DNA of 64,000 nucleotides, taken from assembly GCA_038200275.1 (NCBI GenBank), contig JBBPYC010000086.1:1-64000 (forward strand), in the 5' to 3' direction. Each line of letters begins with the position of its first letter. Within the stretch, counting starts at the first letter, position 1. Below the pieces are notes generated by a model. The model worked only from the letters and a program-made list of their open reading frames with translations, made no database searches and was not told the DNA's origin. Positions 46,251 through 54,997 of this stretch are shown here, one piece after another. The translations under genes were made by a program, and so were the position numbers. The stretch is from JBBPYC01 sp038200275. GTDB taxonomy: Bacteria > Pseudomonadota > Gammaproteobacteria > Burkholderiales > Burkholderiaceae_C.

Positions 46251-47076
46251 AGTTCAAGCCCAGCACATCGGCCATGTCGAACAGCCCGGACGCATGGCCG
46301 CGCAGAAAACGCGCCGCACGCAGGCTGCCTTGCGCATACGTCACGCGGCTGGCGGACTTGTGCGTGATCTCGATGCGCTCACCGGTGCCGGCGAACAGCA
46401 CCGTGTGGTCGCCGACGATGTCGCCGCCCCGAATGGTCGCGAAACCAATCGACGAGGGATCGCGCTCACCGGTGACGCCTTCGCGCGCATAGACCGCGCA
46501 GTCGGCCAGATCGCGCCCCAGCGCTGTGGCGATCACCTCGCCCATCTTGAGCGCGGTGCCGGACGGTGCATCGACCTTGTGGCGGTGGTGCGCTTCGACG
46601 ATCTCGATGTCGTAGCCGGTGGAAAGCGCCTTGGCCGCCATTTCGAGCAGCTTCAACGTGACGTTCACGCCGACGCTCATGTTCGGCGCGAGCACGATGG
46701 GAATGTGCTTGGCCATCTCGGCGATCTCGGCCTTTTGTACTTCGCTGAACCCGGTGGTGCCGATCACGGCCGCCACGTTGAGTTCGCGGCAGATCGCAAG
46801 CTGCGCGAGCGTGCCTTCGGGCCGCGTGAAATCGATCAGCACTTGGGCGCCGCCCAAGCTCTCGCGCGGATCGGCGCTGACGATGACACCGCTTGGCGGC
46901 ACCAGACCGGCCGACGCGTCGCTGCCGATCAGTGGCGCACCGGGCTGGTCGAACGCGCCCGACAACACGCAGTCGTCGGCCTGCTGCACCGCTTCGATCA
47001 GCATCCGGCCCATGCGGCCGCCAGCGCCTGCGACGGCGATGCGGATCGGGTCGGATGCTGGATCTGGCGTAGTCAT
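46249..47076 (-). CDS. dapB: 4-hydroxy-tetrahydrodipicolinate reductase
   Basis: 275 residues from ATG 47076; a TTG at 47091 overlapping the bamE stop is possible. It acts in lysine and diaminopimelate synthesis. IAVAGAGGRMGRMLIEAV is the NAD(P) loop, FTRPEGTL and IGTTGFSE follow, and EAHHRHKVDAPSGTALKMGE holds the catalytic His pair and Lys. It is co-directional with bamE. Confidence 0.96.
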   Translation of the reverse strand: MTTPDPASDPIRIAVAGAGGRMGRMLIEAVQQADDCVLSGAFDQPGAPLIGSDASAGLVPPSGVIVSADPRESLGGAQVLIDFTRPEGTLAQLAICRELNVAAVIGTTGFSEVQKAEIAEMAKHIPIVLAPNMSVGVNVTLKLLEMAAKALSTGYDIEIVEAHHRHKVDAPSGTALKMGEVIATALGRDLADCAVYAREGVTGERDPSSIGFATIRGGDIVGDHTVLFAGTGERIEITHKSASRVTYAQGSLRAARFLRGHASGLFDMADVLGLN

Positions 47077-47087
47077 GGGACGCTGGA

Positions 47088-47696
47088 TCAACGCAGCGAA
47101 GGCACGGCGTACGACGGCGACTCGAGCGGTGGGTAGCTCGACGGCAGCACCGCGTTTTCATTCACCCGGCCTGGCAGGTCATCGGCTTTGTCGCGCTGTT
47201 TCTTTGCCGGCTGCGTGGCTTTCTCGAGCTTTTCGGCGCTGGCTTCGAGCAACGGCACCTTGGCGTTGCGCCGGCCCGAATCGAGCGTTTTGACAAACTC
47301 GGCCTCGGCCGGCATCGGGTCGCCTTCGAAACGGTCGAGCGTATCGCCGTTGAAATACAGCGTGAGTCGGCGTTCCAGCGGTTCGGTGCCGCCGCGCTTC
47401 ATCGTAAACACGTAATCCCAGCGGTCGGCGTGGAACACGTCGGTCAGCAGCGGCGTGCCCAGGACATCACGCACCTGCGTGCGCGGCATGCCGGGTCGCA
47501 GCGCAGCAACCTGCTCGCTCGAGACGAAGTTGCCCTGCACGATGTCGATCTTGTACGGCGAGATCGCCGACATGACGGTGCGCGAAGCGCGGTTGAAGCT
47601 GCCGCAGGCCGACAGCAGCAAGGCAGCCATCAGCAACAGCGCCGGTGTGCGTACTACCGATGTGCGGCCAGGCAGGTGGTGGGTCGACTCGAACAA
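47088..47696 (-). CDS. bamE: Outer membrane assembly lipoprotein BamE (OmlA/SmpA)
   Basis: 202 residues, apparently from TTG 47696, because no ATG lies in the signal region. The lipobox ALLLSAC puts the lipid Cys at 31. YKIDIVQGNFVSSEQVAALRPGM in part, TQVRDVLGTPLLTDVFHADRWDYVF in part and LTLYFNGDTLDRFEGD are BamE segments. A Lys-rich and Pro/Ser-rich tail of about 65 residues after the domain is longer than in E. coli. It is divergent from fur, a common arrangement. Confidence 0.9.
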   Translation of the reverse strand: MFESTHHLPGRTSVVRTPALLLMAALLLSACGSFNRASRTVMSAISPYKIDIVQGNFVSSEQVAALRPGMPRTQVRDVLGTPLLTDVFHADRWDYVFTMKRGGTEPLERRLTLYFNGDTLDRFEGDPMPAEAEFVKTLDSGRRNAKVPLLEASAEKLEKATQPAKKQRDKADDLPGRVNENAVLPSSYPPLESPSYAVPSLR

Positions 47697-47837
47697 TGGG
47701 GAAATCTCTGGTTCGCCAACACTGGCAATATGATCGGTTCATTGTACCGACGGGTTTTTGCGGCCTACCGCAAGCTGGCGATGGCCGGGCGACACAGGCG
47801 ATGTCCAGCCGGGCACCTGATGCAAAGAGGATTAGCG

Positions 47838-48281
47838 ATGGCAACCATCGAAGAGTTGAAAAGCACTGGGTTGAAAGCCACGCTGCCGCGGTTGAAGATC
47901 CTCGAGGTGTTTCAAGACGGCGGACAGCGGCATATGACGGCGGAGGACGTGTTCCGCGTCCTGCTGACCGACCACACCGACATTGGCTTGGCCACCGTCT
48001 ACCGCGTGCTCACGCAGTTCGAACAGGCGGGCATCCTCCTGCGCAGCCATTTCGAGAGCGGCAAGGCGGTCTACGAGCTGAATGAAGGCCAGCACCACGA
48101 CCATCTGGTGTGCCTGGACTGCGGTCGGGTTGAGGAGTTCTACGACGCAGCGATCGAGCAGCGCCAGCACGCGGTCGCCAAAGCCAAGGGCTTCGTGATC
48201 ACGGACCACGCGTTGAGCCTGTATGCGAACTGCAGCAAGGACCCGTGCCCGAATCGGCCGGCGCCGCGTGGACGCGAGTGA
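47838..48281 (+). CDS. fur: Ferric uptake regulator Fur
   Basis: 147 residues from ATG 47838, with AAAGAGG 9 bases upstream. Winged helix LKSTGLKATLPRLKILEVF, DNA-contact region GLATVYRVLTQFEQAG, metal site HHDHLVCLDCG (86-96), and C92/C95 with C132/C137 as a likely structural zinc site. It represses iron-uptake genes with Fe2+ bound. It shares a 141-base divergent promoter region with bamE. Confidence 0.96.
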   Translation: MATIEELKSTGLKATLPRLKILEVFQDGGQRHMTAEDVFRVLLTDHTDIGLATVYRVLTQFEQAGILLRSHFESGKAVYELNEGQHHDHLVCLDCGRVEEFYDAAIEQRQHAVAKAKGFVITDHALSLYANCSKDPCPNRPAPRGRE

Positions 48282-48368
48282 ACAACCCAGCGGATTTGGG
48301 TCAACGGCTGCAGAGCAGCATTTGAACGATCGGTGACCCACGCCGTTTAGACGTCCGCTGAACGCGCT

Positions 48369-49322
48369 CTACTCCATCGCGCGTCGCTGGCGCTCGACGA
48401 ATTCCTGATAAGTGTCGATGCCGCGCAGTTGCAGGATCGTGTTGCGCACGGCGGCTTCCACCAGCACCGCAATATTGCGGCCAGCCACCACCTGCACGAT
48501 TACCTTACGCACCGGCACCGAGAGTACTTCCTGCATCAGCGGTGCTTCTGGCAGGCGCTCGTAGTCGCGCTCCAGCGTCTCACGCCGCACCAGATGCACG
48601 ATCAGATGCAGCCGCATCTTGCGGCGCACCGCGGTCTCGCCAAAGATCGCCTGAATATCGAGCAGGCCAATGCCGCGCACTTCGAGCAGGTTGCGCAGCA
48701 GCTCCGGGCAACGCCCTTCGATCGTCGTCTGGTTGATCCGGTAAAGATCGACCGCGTCATCGGCCACCAGCCCGTTGCCGCGTGAGATCAGCTCCAGCCC
48801 GAGTTCGCTTTTGCCCAGGCCGGATTCGCCCGTGATCAGAACACCGACGCCGAGGATGTCCATAAACACCCCATGCATCGTGGTGCGGTCGGCAAAGTGG
48901 CGCGACAAGAACGCGCGCAACACATCGATCACGAACGCGGCCGACTCGGCCGTGGCGAACATCGGAATCTGCGCACGCTCGCACATGGCGATCAGCGCAG
49001 TGGGTGCGTTCTGGCCGTCTGCGACGACCAGCGCCGGCGGCTCCAGCGTGACGATGCGAGAAATCCGGCGCGCGCAAATGGCCGCGCTGTCTTCGCAATC
49101 GGTTTCGCTCAGATAGGCGACCTCCCGCTCACCCAGGATTTGCACGCGCCAAGGGTGGATGTAGTTGAGATAACCCACCAGATCGGCGCCCGAGCGCGCA
49201 TCGCTGACCGCGCGCTCATCGAACCGCCGCTCGGAAGCGCCGAGCCCCGCAATCCATTCCCACCGAAGCCGCGCACGCTGTTCTTCAAACAGCAAATCGG
49301 CACTGACGCCTACAGGCTTCAT
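48369..49322 (-). CDS. hprK: HPr kinase/phosphorylase
   Basis: 317 residues from ATG 49322. P-loop GESGLGKS (165-172) preceded by HGVFMDILGVGVLI, the HprK signature EVRGIGLLDIQAIFG (from 214), and VRKVIVQVVAGRNIAVLVE near the C-terminus. In beta-proteobacteria it phosphorylates HPr of an incomplete, regulatory PTS. It follows ptsN on the same strand with copy B of the dispersed repeat between them. Confidence 0.95.
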   Translation of the reverse strand: MKPVGVSADLLFEEQRARLRWEWIAGLGASERRFDERAVSDARSGADLVGYLNYIHPWRVQILGEREVAYLSETDCEDSAAICARRISRIVTLEPPALVVADGQNAPTALIAMCERAQIPMFATAESAAFVIDVLRAFLSRHFADRTTMHGVFMDILGVGVLITGESGLGKSELGLELISRGNGLVADDAVDLYRINQTTIEGRCPELLRNLLEVRGIGLLDIQAIFGETAVRRKMRLHLIVHLVRRETLERDYERLPEAPLMQEVLSVPVRKVIVQVVAGRNIAVLVEAAVRNTILQLRGIDTYQEFVERQRRAME

Positions 49323-49388
49323 GGGGTGGGCAGGAACATCGCGATGGCACCAACGGCGCACCCCAGCCTTGATCCACCAAGCGCCGCG

Positions 49389-49473
49389 GAGCTGGCTCTG
49401 CCAGGCCACAAGTGCTGCCTCCGGTCAGGGGTAGGCGAGAGTCGGCCGAGAACACCGAAGCCTGAGAGCGAGT
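49389..49473 (+). repeat. Dispersed intergenic repeat, copy B
   Basis: GAGCTGGCTCTGCCAGGCCAC, then CCTCCGGTCAGGGG, then GGCGAGAGTCGGCCGAGAAC and GAGAGCGAG. It fills the gap between the ptsN stop and the hprK start; the two genes would be transcribed through it. Confidence 0.65.
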
Positions 49474-49935
49474 TCACCCGGTCGATTGCCAAGTGGTGAT
49501 GAGCCGATGCAGCTCGGCCGCATCGGTCGTGGCCTTGATGCGCTCGCGCAGCGGCGAATAGCTGAGCATCTCGGCGATCTCCGACAGAATCTCCAGGTGC
49601 TTTTGCGTGGCTGCCTCGGGCACCAGCAGAAAGATCAACAAGCTGACCGGCTGCTCGTCCGGCGCATCGAAGCCAATGGGCTGATGCAACTGCAACACCG
49701 CGGCCATCGGCGCCTTCAAGCCCTTGATGCGGCCGTGGGGAATGGCCACGCCGTGGCCCAGGCCGGTCGAGCCGAGCCGCTCGCGCGCAAACAGGCTGTC
49801 CGTGATCAGCGCACGGCTGAGCTGATAGAGGTTCTCGAACAGCAGACCAGCTTCTTCGAACGCGCGCTTTTTGCTGGATGCCTCAACAGAAACCCGGACT
49901 TGTTCCTGTGGGAGGATGGACGCGAGACGATTCAT
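49474..49935 (-). CDS. ptsN: Nitrogen-PTS EIIA protein
   Basis: 153 residues. The phosphorylated His is H67 in GLGHGVAIPHGRIKG. LIFLLVPEAATQKHLEILSEIAEML is the other conserved segment. PtsN regulates K+ transport and stress responses through its phosphorylation state. It lies between hpf and hprK in the usual order; the sigma-54 gene rpoN, often upstream of hpf, is not here. Confidence 0.93.
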   Translation of the reverse strand: MNRLASILPQEQVRVSVEASSKKRAFEEAGLLFENLYQLSRALITDSLFARERLGSTGLGHGVAIPHGRIKGLKAPMAAVLQLHQPIGFDAPDEQPVSLLIFLLVPEAATQKHLEILSEIAEMLSYSPLRERIKATTDAAELHRLITTWQSTG

Positions 49936-50000
49936 GTGCAGAAATCCATGCGGATTATGCGGGTGTGCAACAAGGCAACCACGGGGCCGCGCGATGTGGC

Positions 50001-50333
50001 CTACAGCGCCCGCTTCTGCGCTTCATGATGATGATGATCCGTGATGCGGTCCTTGTGCTTGACCACCTGCCGATCGAGCTTGTCGACCAAGTCGTCTACG
50101 GCCGCATAAAGGTCGGCATTGCTGCTCTCGGCAAACAGGTCGTTGCCCTTCACGTGAATGCTGCATTCGGCGCGTTGCCGCTCGGCTTTGTCTTTGACCT
50201 TTTCCACCGTCAGCGTGACCTTGACGTCGACCACTTGATCGAAGTGCCTGGTGATCCGCTCGAGCTTGCCCGTGACATAACTGCGCAATGCCGGCGTGAC
50301 TTCGACGTGATGGCCGCTGATCGTCAAATTCAT
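50001..50333 (-). CDS. hpf: Ribosome hibernation promoting factor
   Basis: 110 residues from ATG 50333. MNLTISGHHVEVTPALRSYV, LERITRHFDQVVDVKVTL and AECSIHVKGNDLFAES are typical, and the tail is His-rich (DHHHHEAQKRAL). The short form binds the 30S subunit and helps form 100S dimers in stationary phase. It is 65 bases upstream of ptsN. Confidence 0.94.
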   Translation of the reverse strand: MNLTISGHHVEVTPALRSYVTGKLERITRHFDQVVDVKVTLTVEKVKDKAERQRAECSIHVKGNDLFAESSNADLYAAVDDLVDKLDRQVVKHKDRITDHHHHEAQKRAL

Positions 50334-50753
50334 GAGGAAACCTTTGCTACGGAAAAGAAATGGAATGGGTGCCAGACCTGCAGCGCGCGCATCGCATTCA
50401 CGAAAAAACGGTTGCACGGCACGTCGGGGAGCCCACTGCGCCGCAAGACGGCAGCGACCCTAATTTACACCGCGCGGGTTTTCCCTCCCACGGCGTCGCG
50501 TTCGGCTTGGACACGAGCCCAGTTGAGTTGGGCCGTGCCCTCCCCTGCCAGAACGCGCGTGCCTGACCGATTCGCCAAGAAGTTGGCGGTGGCGGACCTG
50601 GATGCACATCGCGTGATTTTTTTGGATGGTCCGATGCGGGCAAAAGGCACGCGCGTGGCTGCGCATCGGCACTAGCATTCGTGGCCGTATCTCCATTTGT
50701 TCGTTCTTCTTTGCCTGCATGAAAAGCCCGTTCGGTTTTGCAACTTCCCCCGC
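50334..50753. other. 420-base gap between divergent hpf and the lipase gene
   Basis: No ORF here has recognisable similarity, codon pattern or a credible ribosome site, and no stable hairpin with a U run is seen. It must carry promoters for hpf-ptsN-hprK and for the patatin-like gene. Confidence 0.5.
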
Positions 50754-52049
50754 ATGAGCATCGATACCGTCTTGAGCAGCAGCCTCGACTGCCTCGGTGT
50801 CCATGCGCGCCGGCCGCGGCCGCAGGCTGCGTTGGTGCTGATGGGCGGCGGCGCGCGCACGGCCTACCAGGTCGGTGTGCTGCAGGCGCTCGGCACGATC
50901 CTGCGGCAAGCCGGCCATGCGCCGCAAGACTTTCCGTTTCAGATCCTGATCGGCACGTCGGCCGGTGCGATCAACGCGGCCTGTCTGGGCAGCTATGCGA
51001 CCGAGGGCCTGGGCTCTTTTGACCAACTCGCACATTTTTGGACCCAACTGCACTGCGATGATGTGTATCAGCTCCATGTGGCGGGCTGGGTGCGCTGGCT
51101 CGGTCGCCTGTCCAAGGTGCTGCCGGCACTGGCGTTGACGCGTGCGGCGCAACGCCGCGGCGCGTTGCTGGACAACGCACCGCTGGCGCGCACCCTGACG
51201 CGCGGCATCTCGCTGGCCGGCATCGACTCGGCGCTGGCCAACGGCACGCTGAGCACGTTGGCGATCACTGCATCGAGCTACACCAGCGGGTTGCACTGGA
51301 CGTTTTGCCACAGCGCGTTCGATGCGCTTGCGCAAACCTGGCAGCGGCCGGGTCGGCGCGCCGCGTTCGGCAAGCTCTCGATCGAACATCTGATGGCGTC
51401 GAGCGCGCTGCCGTTCATATTTCCGGCCACCACGCTCGAAGTGGAAGGCGAGCGCGAACATTTCGGCGACGGCTCGATGCGCCAGATGTCCCCGCTTTCA
51501 TCGGCCATGCACCTGGGCGCAAAAAACATCCTGGTGATTGGCGCGAGCCAGCCGCAGCGCTCCGGTTTTGGCAGCGACCATGCAAGCGGTGAGCTGGATC
51601 GCCCCACGCTGGGCGGCATCGCAGGGCATGCATTGGCCAGCGTGTTTCACGACACCGTGCAGGCCGATGTGGAGCAGGTCCAGCGCGTTACCCGCACGCT
51701 GCGGCAGCTGCCGCCTGCGCTGGCGCAAGCGCTGCCGTACCGCCAGGTCGAAGTTGAAGTGATCCAGCCGAGCCAGTCGCTCGATGCACTTGCGCAAGCG
51801 CACATGCACGAGCTGCCGCGTGCGGTGCAGCACACCTTGCGCTCGATCGGCGCGCACGAAGGCAGCGGCGCAGCCGTGGCAAGTTATCTGTTGTTCGAGC
51901 CCGGCTTTGTGCAGGCGCTGATCGCGCTTGGCGAACACGACGCGTTTCACCGACGCGACGAACTGCTGGCTTTTTTGCAGCGACCGTCAGCAGCAGTCAC
52001 CGACAAAGCACCAGAGACGACACCGTACCTTGCGGACGCGGTGGGATAA
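50754..52049 (+). CDS. Patatin-like phospholipase
   Basis: 431 residues from ATG 50754. ALVLMGGGARTAYQVGVLQAL is the oxyanion glycine loop (31-38), GTSAG (67-71) carries the nucleophile Ser69, and HFGDGSMRQ gives the partner Asp239. LMASSALPFIFP and IGASQPQ are also family segments. No signal peptide is present, so it likely acts on membrane lipids from the cytoplasm. The C-terminal 120 residues, with a possible coiled coil, are lineage-specific. Confidence 0.9.
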   Translation: MSIDTVLSSSLDCLGVHARRPRPQAALVLMGGGARTAYQVGVLQALGTILRQAGHAPQDFPFQILIGTSAGAINAACLGSYATEGLGSFDQLAHFWTQLHCDDVYQLHVAGWVRWLGRLSKVLPALALTRAAQRRGALLDNAPLARTLTRGISLAGIDSALANGTLSTLAITASSYTSGLHWTFCHSAFDALAQTWQRPGRRAAFGKLSIEHLMASSALPFIFPATTLEVEGEREHFGDGSMRQMSPLSSAMHLGAKNILVIGASQPQRSGFGSDHASGELDRPTLGGIAGHALASVFHDTVQADVEQVQRVTRTLRQLPPALAQALPYRQVEVEVIQPSQSLDALAQAHMHELPRAVQHTLRSIGAHEGSGAAVASYLLFEPGFVQALIALGEHDAFHRRDELLAFLQRPSAAVTDKAPETTPYLADAVG

Positions 52050-52101
52050 TTCGCGCTGGTGGCCAGCCATGCAGGCCGCCACGCACCCGACGCTGGCCCT
52101 T

Positions 52102-52118
52102 GGCACCGCCGCGGTGCC
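52102..52118. terminator. GC-rich hairpin after the lipase gene
   Basis: GGCACC and GGTGCC form a six-base stem around GCCGC, 53 bases past the lipase stop. No U run follows immediately, so it is only a candidate terminator. Confidence 0.35.
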
Positions 52119-52299
52119 AATCGGGGGCCCCACCGGGCGGCCCTGAAGCACCTGGCACGATCGTTCTATGCAGCAGTTTCGCTCCTTTTTTTGTAGCGCA
52201 ATACGCTGCCACCGCTGGTGATGCCGCCATTGCTGTGCCGAAGCTGCTGCCCCGGATCGATCCCGCCGATGGGTTTTTCGCCCATGACTCCACAAGCCC

Positions 52300-53286
52300 A
52301 TGCTCAACATCTTTTCTCTCGTCAGCGGCCGGCTCGTGCAGGAGGAAATCGAGTCGCTCGAGGAGTTGTCGCAGTTCAAGCCGATCTGGGTCGATCTGGA
52401 GTCGCCCGACCTGGATGAAAAGCGCTGGATCGAGGAGTACTACGGCGTCATCATTCCGCAGGACGCGACCGACGAGGACATTGAGGAATCGGCACGCTTC
52501 TACGCTGAGGACAACGGCGAACTGCACATCCGCAGCGACTTTCTGGTGCCGGATGAAGACGACCCACACACGGTGCGCGTCGCGTTCATCCTGAACGACA
52601 ACAACACCGAGCTCCGCAGCCACGGCGTGCTGTTTTCGATCCACGACGAAGATGTGCCGGTGTTCCGCCTGCTGCGCATGCGCGCACGTCGGGCGCCAGG
52701 CTTCATCGAGGACGCCAAGGAAGTGCTGCTCAAGCTGTTCGACTCGGACGCCGAGTATTCGGCCGACACGCTCGAAGAGATCTACGACGGCCTGGAGAAA
52801 GTCAGCCGCCAGGTGCTGTCCGGTGACGTGACCGATAACGCCGCCGGCGAAGTGCTCGGCGCCATCGCGCGGCATGAGGACATGAACGGCCGCATCCGCC
52901 GCAACATGATGGACACGCGCCGTGCAGTCAGCTTTTTGATGCGCAGCAAGATGCTGAATGCCGAGCAGTTCGAGGATGCGCGCCAGTTGCTGCGCGATAT
53001 CGAATCGCTTGACAGCCACACCGCGTTTTTGTTTGACAAGATCAACTTCCTGATGGACGCCACGGTCGGCTTCATCAACATCAACCAGAACAAGATCATC
53101 AAGATCTTCTCGGTTGCCAGCGTTGCGCTGCTGCCGCCAACGCTGATCGCCAGCGTCTACGGCATGAACTTTCAGCACATGCCGGAGCTGGCGCAGAAAT
53201 GGGGCTATCCGTATGCGTTGCTGCTGATGGCGGCCAGTGCGCTGGTGCCGATGTACTATTTCCGCAAGCGGGGCTGGCTGAAGTAG
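52300..53286 (+). CDS. corA: Magnesium/cobalt transporter CorA
   Basis: 328 residues. The long N-terminal cytoplasmic funnel ends in two helices; the pore signature YGMNF is at 287-291, preceded by SVASVALLPPTLIASV, and the tail is the basic YYFRKRGWLK. KINFLMDATVGFININQNKIIKIFS in shortened form is the pore-lining helix. The gene is convergent with the outer-membrane protein gene, with six bases between stops. Confidence 0.95.
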   Translation: MLNIFSLVSGRLVQEEIESLEELSQFKPIWVDLESPDLDEKRWIEEYYGVIIPQDATDEDIEESARFYAEDNGELHIRSDFLVPDEDDPHTVRVAFILNDNNTELRSHGVLFSIHDEDVPVFRLLRMRARRAPGFIEDAKEVLLKLFDSDAEYSADTLEEIYDGLEKVSRQVLSGDVTDNAAGEVLGAIARHEDMNGRIRRNMMDTRRAVSFLMRSKMLNAEQFEDARQLLRDIESLDSHTAFLFDKINFLMDATVGFININQNKIIKIFSVASVALLPPTLIASVYGMNFQHMPELAQKWGYPYALLLMAASALVPMYYFRKRGWLK

Positions 53287-53292
53287 CGCAAC

Positions 53293-54093
53293 TCAGAACC
53301 GCACGCCGAACGACAGTCGAACCATGTCCTGCGGCGTGAAGTTGACCTTAGGGTCCCAGGCCAGCCTCAGGAAATAGCGGGGCCAGTCGTAGGTGGCGGA
53401 CAGGCCCGTGCGGCGGATGAATGCGTCCTCGACGGTGCCCTGCTTGAACAGCAGGTCGAGTGTCAACTGCTGCCCATCCACCTTCGGCCGACGCCAGACC
53501 AGATGCACGTGCTGTTGATCGGGATGCTGGCGGTTGTCTCTTATCAGCGCGGCCGATACCGCACTTTTGTCGGCCCAGCGGTAGCCGCCATAGATCGTGT
53601 ACGAATCGTTCGGATCAAAGTTGAGGTTGGCGTATTCACGCAAGTTGGTGCGGCCCAAGCCCACGCCGGCGATCCAGCGGGTACCGGTCTCCACCGCGAA
53701 GCTGCCGCCGACAAAGCCGCCGGACGCGATCTGAATCGACGGCAGCAGACGTACCCATTCCAGGTCGAAGGTGTGGTCCCACCCGGCCCGGGTCTGCTTG
53801 AAACCGTCCGGCACCGAGCGATACCAGCCGATCCAGACGTTGCCGCCGCCGTAGCCATAGCGCAAGTTCAGGTCGAGCGCTGGCCCGGCAGGCTGGCCGC
53901 CGCCGGAGGTTCGGTAGGCGCCAGTCGTGAGTTTGAAGGGATGCTCTGGCGAATCGTCATCGCCGCCAACTGCAGCCCATCCGGTTTGTGCGACGCCGAT
54001 ACCCAGGCCGACCACCGCCAATGCAGCGCAGCGGCGCAATGCGCCTGGAGCAGCGCACTGGATGCCATGCCGGATCGCTCTAGAGATTGTCAT
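53293..54093 (-). CDS. Outer-membrane beta-barrel protein of unknown function
   Basis: 266 residues from ATG 54093. A signal peptide ends near TGWAAVG. The rest is made of alternating aromatic strands (YGYGGGNVWIGWYRS, TFDLEWVRLLPSIQIASGG, YTIYGGYRWADKSAVSAAL) and ends VRLSFGVRF, with the terminal Phe that marks BAM substrates. About ten strands can be drawn. I do not recognise a named family; it may be a small channel or an outer-membrane enzyme. Confidence 0.65.
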   Translation of the reverse strand: MTISRAIRHGIQCAAPGALRRCAALAVVGLGIGVAQTGWAAVGGDDDSPEHPFKLTTGAYRTSGGGQPAGPALDLNLRYGYGGGNVWIGWYRSVPDGFKQTRAGWDHTFDLEWVRLLPSIQIASGGFVGGSFAVETGTRWIAGVGLGRTNLREYANLNFDPNDSYTIYGGYRWADKSAVSAALIRDNRQHPDQQHVHLVWRRPKVDGQQLTLDLLFKQGTVEDAFIRRTGLSATYDWPRYFLRLAWDPKVNFTPQDMVRLSFGVRF

Positions 54094-54235
54094 GGACCGC
54101 CTGCGTCTACGCTTGGCAATTGACCCGACTGCGCGGGACGCAAGCGGTCCAGTCGCATCGACCCGGAACCATTGCGTGGCTGTGCAGCGCGTTGGGTGAT
54201 GAGCGGAGCAGAGCAAATCCGTCGGCATCGGAAGT

Positions 54236-54988
54236 TCATGACAGTTGTTTCAAGAAGGCGCCCACGATCTCGTGCGCCACCCGGCTCGCAACGTCGCGCA
54301 GGAAGCGTTCGAAGTCCAGGTGGGCTGCATCATCGGCGCGGTCGGAAATGGTGCGCACCGCGGCCAGCGGCACACGATGGTCAAAGCAGACCTGCGCCAC
54401 CGCCGCGCCTTCCATTTCTACCGCGAGCGGCTCGTGCCCCGCAGCGCGCAGGCCATTGAAGATCGCGGCGGACTTGGCTGCGGAGCCAACGAACTGGTCA
54501 CCGCTGGCCAGCAATCCGGTGTGCAGCTTCGGCAGCAACCGGCCGTTTTCCGTGTCAAAACCCGCGAACCCGCCCACCCACAAATCGTTGTTAGCTCTTA
54601 AAAGAATAGCGGTGAGCGCTTCGTCGCAATCGAACCGATCGCGGTCGTAGTAGGGCACCTGATAGCGCGGATACAGCGGTGACACGTCCAGATCGTGCTG
54701 CACGAACCCGCTGGCGACCACGATGTCGCCGACTTGTACCGAGGGCGCGAGACCGCCCGCAACGCCGGTGAACAACACACGCTCGACCTGAAAGCGCTCG
54801 ATCAACGCAGCGACCGTGATCGCCGCGGACACCTTGCCGATGCGGGACAGCGCGAGCACCACACGTTGGCCGTGCAGCCGCCCGCACCAGAAGTCGCGGC
54901 CTGCGTGGTGGATGCATTCGGCCGCTTCGAGCTGTTCGATCAGGCCCGACTGCTCGTCGGCCAGCGCGCTCAGGATCGCAGTTGCCAT
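54236..54988 (-). CDS. mtnN: 5'-methylthioadenosine/S-adenosylhomocysteine nucleosidase
   Basis: 250 residues. It cleaves MTA and SAH to adenine and a thioribosyl compound. ALADEQSGLIEQLE at the N-terminus, FTGVAGGLAPSVQVGDIVVA, VEMEGAAVAQVC (catalytic Glu) and ISDRADDAAHLDF (catalytic Asp) are diagnostic. The codons for TAILLRANN are AT-rich and repeat-like, unlike the rest of the gene. It removes the SAH made by methyl transfer, thus touching the methionine cycle. Confidence 0.93.
   Translation of the reverse strand: MATAILSALADEQSGLIEQLEAAECIHHAGRDFWCGRLHGQRVVLALSRIGKVSAAITVAALIERFQVERVLFTGVAGGLAPSVQVGDIVVASGFVQHDLDVSPLYPRYQVPYYDRDRFDCDEALTAILLRANNDLWVGGFAGFDTENGRLLPKLHTGLLASGDQFVGSAAKSAAIFNGLRAAGHEPLAVEMEGAAVAQVCFDHRVPLAAVRTISDRADDAAHLDFERFLRDVASRVAHEIVGAFLKQLS
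54579..54620. repeat. AT-rich repeat-like stretch inside mtnN
   Basis: Read on the minus strand: AGCGCTCACCGCTATTCTTT followed by TAAGAGCTAAC. It has an AGCGCT edge and GCTAT/AGCT arms around a T-rich centre, like elements at 25.5 and 34.1 kb. It lies in frame within the coding sequence. Confidence 0.4.
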
Positions 54989-54997
54989 ACTTTGCAG

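Noticed and set aside
50360..50566. Small ORF between hpf and the lipase gene
   Set aside because: No ribosome-binding site, no similarity, and a composition like the neighbouring non-coding sequence.
52168..52221. A 17-codon ORF (MQQFRSFFCSAIRCHRW) before corA, resembling a leader peptide
   Set aside because: It has no ribosome-binding site, no clear terminator/antiterminator pair, and overlaps a repeat-like stretch; a corA leader could not be supported.
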